Shown here piece by piece: positions 6,240 through 7,982 of a stretch of 7,982 nt of DNA. A program made the position numbers and the translations under genes. The DNA lies in the NCBI GenBank assembly GCA_958402075.1, contig CATXSD010000117.1:1-7982 (forward strand), given 5' to 3'. Below the pieces are notes generated by a model that made no database searches, was not told the DNA's origin, and saw only the letters and a list, made by a program, of their open reading frames with translations. The DNA is from Mediterranea massiliensis. GTDB lineage: Bacteria > Bacteroidota > Bacteroidia > Bacteroidales > Bacteroidaceae. Every line of letters begins with the position of its first letter. The stretch's first letter is position 1.

Positions 6240-7982
6240 TTACATTCTTTCGTGGAACGAACGGCTGATGACCTCCAGCTGGTGTTCACGGCTCAGCTTG
6301 ATGAAGTTTACGGCGTAACCGGATACGCGGATGGTGAGCTGCGGATACTTCTCGGGATGCTCCATGGCGTCTTCCAGCATTTCGCGGTTCAGCACGTTCA
6401 CGTTCAGGTGGTGGGCACCCTTGGTGAAGTAGCCGTCCATCATCGTTACGAGGTTCTCAACACGCTCTTCAGCCGTGGGGCCCAGCGACTTGGGAACGAT
6501 GGAGAACGTATTGCTGATGCCGTCCTGCGAGTCGCGGTAGCGCAGCTTGGCCACCGAGCTCAGCGAGGCGATGGCACCGTTCTTGTCGCGTCCGTGCATG
6601 GGGTTGGCACCCGGAGCGAAGGCCACGCCCTTGGCACGTCCGTCGGGGGTAGCACCGGTCTTCTTGCCGTACATCACGTTGGAGGTGATGGTAAGCAGCG
6701 ACAGGGTGGGGCGGGCGTTCTTGTAGACGGGCAGCTTCTTCAGCTCCTCGCTGAAGTAGTACACGAGGTCCACGCCGAGGTGGTCCACACGGTCGTCGTT
6801 GTTGCCGAAGCAGGGGAATTCACCTTCGATGTCGAAGCCCTCGGTCAGGCCGATGTCGTTGCGGCGGGCAGTCACCTTGGCATACTTGATGGCCGACAGC
6901 GAGTCGATGGCGATGGACAGTCCGGCTACGCCATAGGCTAGGTTGATGCGCGGGTCGGTATCTACGAAGGCCATCTGGGCCTTTTCGTAATAATACTTGT
7001 CGTGCATGTAGTGGATGATGTTCATGGCCTCGTTGTAGACACGGGCAATTTCGGTGAGTACCTTCTTGTAGTTGGCCATCACCTCTTCAAACTTCAGTTC
7101 GTCGCCGGTCAGCACGGGGATATCCTTCACCATCACCGTACCTGTGTTTTCGCAGCGTCCGCCGTTGATGGCCAGCAGTAGGCCCTTGGCCAGGTTGGCA
7201 CGGGCGCCGAAGAACTGAATCTGTTTGCCGATGGCCTGATAGGACACGCAGCAGGCGATGCCGTAGTCGTCGCAGCCGCGCACCTCGCGCATCAGGTCGT
7301 CGTTCTCGTACTGGATGGAGCTGGTGTCCACCGAAACTTGTGCGCAGAAGTCCTTGAAGCCTTCGGGCAGGTCGGGACTCCAGAGTACGGTCATATTGGG
7401 CTCAGGCGAGGGGCCGAGGTTGTAGAGTGTCTGCAGGAAGCGGAACGAAGTCTTCGTCACCTTCGTGCGTCCGTCGTTGAAGCGTCCGCCGATGGCTTCG
7501 GTCACCCATGTGGGGTCGCCGGCGAAGATGTCGTTGTACGACTGCATGCGCAGGTGGCGCACCATGCGCAGCTTGATGACAAACTGGTCGATGAGTTCCT
7601 GTGCGAAGGTCTCGTCGATGAGGCTGTGTGCCAGATCGTATTCAATGTAGATGTCGAGGAAGGATGAAACGTTGCCCAGCGACATGGCTGCACCGTCCTG
7701 TTCCTTTACGGCAGCCAGGTAGGCCATGTACACCCACTGTACGGCTTCCTGTGCCGAAGTGGCGGGACGGCTCAGGTCGAGGCCGTAGTATTCGCCCATC
7801 ACCTTGATTTCCTTCAGGGCCTTGATCTGATCGGACACCTCTTCGCGCAGGCGGATGCGTGCGTCGGTCATGGGGCCGGTCAGGTTGCGCTTGTCGGCTT
7901 CCTTGGCTTCGATCAGGCGGTCGAGGCCGTAGAGGGCCAGACGGCGGTAGTCGCCGATGATGCGGCCGCGGGCGTAGTTGTC
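6240..7982 (-). CDS. pflB: Formate C-acetyltransferase (pyruvate formate-lyase), partial
   Basis: Glycyl-radical enzyme that converts pyruvate and CoA to acetyl-CoA and formate in anaerobic fermentation. The frame is open from the window edge at 7982 to the stop at 6240-6242, giving 580 residues that begin inside the protein with DNYARGRIIGDYRRLALYG. About 160-170 N-terminal residues are missing by comparison with the usual 740-760. An internal ATG at 7871 is not the start. The catalytic Cys-Cys pair lies in GIACCVS (codons 7251-7253 and 7248-7250). The C-terminal glycyl-radical motif is RVSGYAVNF, with the radical Gly encoded at 6318-6320. Also visible are SNVMYGKKTGATPDGRAKG and APGANPMHGRD, typical of true PFL and not of the glycerol dehydratase branch. 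pflA follows after 7 bases. The product formate could be used by the Fhs encoded in this window. Confidence 0.96.
   Translation of the reverse strand, partial: DNYARGRIIGDYRRLALYGLDRLIEAKEADKRNLTGPMTDARIRLREEVSDQIKALKEIKVMGEYYGLDLSRPATSAQEAVQWVYMAYLAAVKEQDGAAMSLGNVSSFLDIYIEYDLAHSLIDETFAQELIDQFVIKLRMVRHLRMQSYNDIFAGDPTWVTEAIGGRFNDGRTKVTKTSFRFLQTLYNLGPSPEPNMTVLWSPDLPEGFKDFCAQVSVDTSSIQYENDDLMREVRGCDDYGIACCVSYQAIGKQIQFFGARANLAKGLLLAINGGRCENTGTVMVKDIPVLTGDELKFEEVMANYKKVLTEIARVYNEAMNIIHYMHDKYYYEKAQMAFVDTDPRINLAYGVAGLSIAIDSLSAIKYAKVTARRNDIGLTEGFDIEGEFPCFGNNDDRVDHLGVDLVYYFSEELKKLPVYKNARPTLSLLTITSNVMYGKKTGATPDGRAKGVAFAPGANPMHGRDKNGAIASLSSVAKLRYRDSQDGISNTFSIVPKSLGPTAEERVENLVTMMDGYFTKGAHHLNVNVLNREMLEDAMEHPEKYPQLTIRVSGYAVNFIKLSREHQLEVISRSFHERM

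Noticed and set aside
6252..6941. Open frame of 229 codons on the plus strand opposite the pflB 3' end
   Set aside because: It covers the glycyl-radical region of pflB, which is under strong constraint on the minus strand. The plus-strand translation is a shadow.

Overview
The window looks like chromosomal DNA from a member of the Bacteroidales (Bacteroides or a close relative). Three intergenic regions carry a Bacteroidetes-type -7 box (TAnnTTTG), start codons follow A-rich leaders rather than clear Shine-Dalgarno sequences, and the protein set is typical: a NigD-like lipoprotein with an acidic export signal after the lipid cysteine, an ECF sigma factor followed by a membrane-tethered beta-barrel protein, and a Bacteroides-like formate-tetrahydrofolate ligase. 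The genus cannot be fixed from this alone. No tRNA, rRNA, CRISPR array, insertion sequence or prophage signal was seen. No intergenic stretch is longer than about 170 bases.

Layout. (1) 1-771, minus: N-terminal 257 residues of a MATE-family multidrug/cation efflux transporter, cut by the window edge. (2) 772-934: divergent promoter region. (3) 935-2605, plus: complete fhs, 556 residues. (4) 2622-2692: long hairpin terminator shared by convergent genes. (5) 2707-3465, minus: NigD-like lipoprotein. (6) 3466-3628: divergent control region with a 12-bp inverted repeat whose right arm overlaps the sigma gene -7 box. (7) 3629-4180, plus: ECF sigma factor, followed after 20 bases by (8) 4201-5493, plus: a single-pass membrane protein with a long linker and a C-terminal eight-strand beta-barrel. 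(9) 5504-6232, minus: pflA. (10) 6240-7982, minus: pflB, missing its N-terminal part because of the window edge.

Two functional themes appear. The first is formate metabolism: PflB, activated by PflA, makes acetyl-CoA and formate, and Fhs can load formate onto tetrahydrofolate for one-carbon biosynthesis. The two loci are about 2.9 kb apart and separately transcribed, so the link is metabolic and not an operon. The second is a probable cell-envelope sensing module: sigma factor, a tethered protein that could reach from cytoplasm to outer membrane, and a divergent surface lipoprotein sharing a control region. This module is the part most worth a second look. The protein families are individually known, and the signalling model is inference.
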